From NCBI GenBank assembly GCA_046565985.1, contig JBKHXN010000021.1:1-53324 (forward strand): a stretch of 53,324 nt of DNA, given 5' to 3'. Every line of letters starts with the position of its first letter. Position 1 is the first letter of the stretch. This document shows, piece after piece, positions 52,555 through 53,324 of this stretch. The notes beneath the pieces were generated by a model. It had not been told where the DNA came from and did no database searches. It saw only the letters and a list, made by a program, of their open reading frames with translations. This DNA is from Polycyclovorans sp046565985 (GTDB taxonomy: Bacteria; Pseudomonadota; Gammaproteobacteria; Nevskiales; Nevskiaceae). The translations under genes and the position numbers were made by a program.

Positions 52555-53324
52555 GTGAGGCTGATGCCCTCCAGCCGCGCGATGGTGAAGATGTCCTTGT
52601 CGCCACGCCCCGAGAGATTGACCACGATGTGTTGATCGCGGCGCAGGCCGCCCGCCAGCTTGCGGGCATAGGCCAGCGCGTGGGCCGGCTCCAGCGCGGG
52701 GATGATGCCTTCCACGCGGGTGAGTTCGTGGAAGGCGGCGAGTGCCTCGTCGTCGGTGGCATCCACGTAGTGCACGCGACCGCTGTCCTTGAGCCAGGCG
52801 TGCTCGGGGCCCACGCCCGGGTAGTCCAGACCGGCGGAGACACTGTGGGTGCCGATGATCTGGCCATCGTCGTCGGCCATCACGTAGGTGCGGTTGCCGT
52901 GCAGCACGCCGGGGCGCCCGGCCGAGAGCGGGGCCGCGTGCTCGCCGGTGCTCACGCCCTTGCCGCCGGCCTCGACGCCGTACATGGCCACGTCGGCGTG
53001 GTCGATGAACGGATGGAACAGGCCGATCGCGTTGGACCCGCCGCCCACGCAGGCCACCAGGGCATCGGGCAGCCGGCCGATGCGCTCGCGCGACTGCACG
53101 AGCACCTCGCGGCCGACCACGGCATTGAAGTCACGCACCAGCATCGGATAGGGGTGCGGGCCGGCGACGGTGCCGATGACGTAGAAGGTATCGTCCACAT
53201 TCGACACCCAGTCGCGCAGGGCCTCGTTGAGCGCATCCTTGAGCGTGCGGGTGCCGCTGTGCACGGGCACCACTTCGGCGCCGAGCAGCTTCATGCGGTA
53301 GACGTTGGGCGACTGGCGCTGCAC
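52551..53324 (-). CDS. trpB: Tryptophan synthase beta, N-terminus off window
   Basis: This is the C-terminal 257 codons of TrpB, the PLP enzyme that joins indole and serine. GGGSNAIG (PLP phosphate loop), VEAGGKG, AGLDYPGVGPEH and LSGRGDKD are all present. The PLP-binding lysine lies beyond the right edge. A GTG at the window end is internal, not the start. It overlaps trpA by 4 bp. Confidence 0.95.
   Translation of the reverse strand: MQRQSPNVYRMKLLGAEVVPVHSGTRTLKDALNEALRDWVSNVDDTFYVIGTVAGPHPYPMLVRDFNAVVGREVLVQSRERIGRLPDALVACVGGGSNAIGLFHPFIDHADVAMYGVEAGGKGVSTGEHAAPLSAGRPGVLHGNRTYVMADDDGQIIGTHSVSAGLDYPGVGPEHAWLKDSGRVHYVDATDDEALAAFHELTRVEGIIPALEPAHALAYARKLAGGLRRDQHIVVNLSGRGDKDIFTIARLEGISLT

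Overview
The window looks like ordinary chromosome from a GC-rich gammaproteobacterium. By eye about two thirds of bases are G or C; I did not compute it. The evidence is gene content and order. The block trpB-trpA-accD-folC-SPOR-cvpA-purF-metZ matches the Pseudomonas-type arrangement. fabD-fabG-acpP-fabF-pabC-mltG-tmk-holB-pilZ, nudJ-mnmA and a cyclophilin next to lpxH are also gammaproteobacterial neighbourhoods. A rhombosortase with type II secretion (T2SS) genes points to a Gram-negative with surface-anchored exoproteins. I cannot name a genus. I see no tRNA, rRNA, CRISPR, insertion sequence or prophage, and no gene-free stretch longer than 300 bases.

Layout. 1-6334 (minus): a DarA-like flavodoxin-fold protein cut by the left edge, malate synthase A, an RraA-family protein, DsbB, and both a class I Fe-S and a class II fumarase. 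6397-8911 (plus): purB, a DUF7931 protein and a nitroreductase. 8874-15784 (minus): a long two-domain FabG, ribA, a divergent UbiB-like kinase, pyrD, an OmpA-family protein, a DUF1289 protein and a thioesterase. 16008-16793 (plus): an anchored proline-rich protein. 16861-25932 (minus): rhombosortase followed by fabD-fabG-acpP-fabF-pabB-pabC-mltG-tmk-holB-pilZ. 26001-35743 (plus): gspGHIJKLMN-nudJ-mnmA, then acnA. 35825-38536: two small SRPBCC proteins facing each other and a long-chain acyl-CoA synthetase. 38608-45008 (plus): a GST, a large secreted S8 protease, dusA, a periplasmic cyclophilin and lpxH. 45005-53324 (minus): a DUF455 protein and the metZ-to-trpB block, with trpB cut by the right edge.

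How the parts fit. The most coherent system here is secretion and surface sorting. The rhombosortase (25324-25932) is divergent from the T2SS pseudopilin and platform genes across a 68-bp gap. About 13.6 kb away, the S8 protease (39507-42620) ends in a Gly/Ser motif, a hydrophobic helix and six arginines, which is the layout of a GlyGly-CTERM rhombosortase substrate. T2SS genes C, D, E and F are not in the window. The rhombosortase also sits where plsX-fabH usually precede fabD, so its transcript probably continues into fatty acid synthesis. The rest is central metabolism: TCA and glyoxylate enzymes, purine, pyrimidine, tryptophan, folate, riboflavin, methionine and lipid A synthesis, and tRNA modification.
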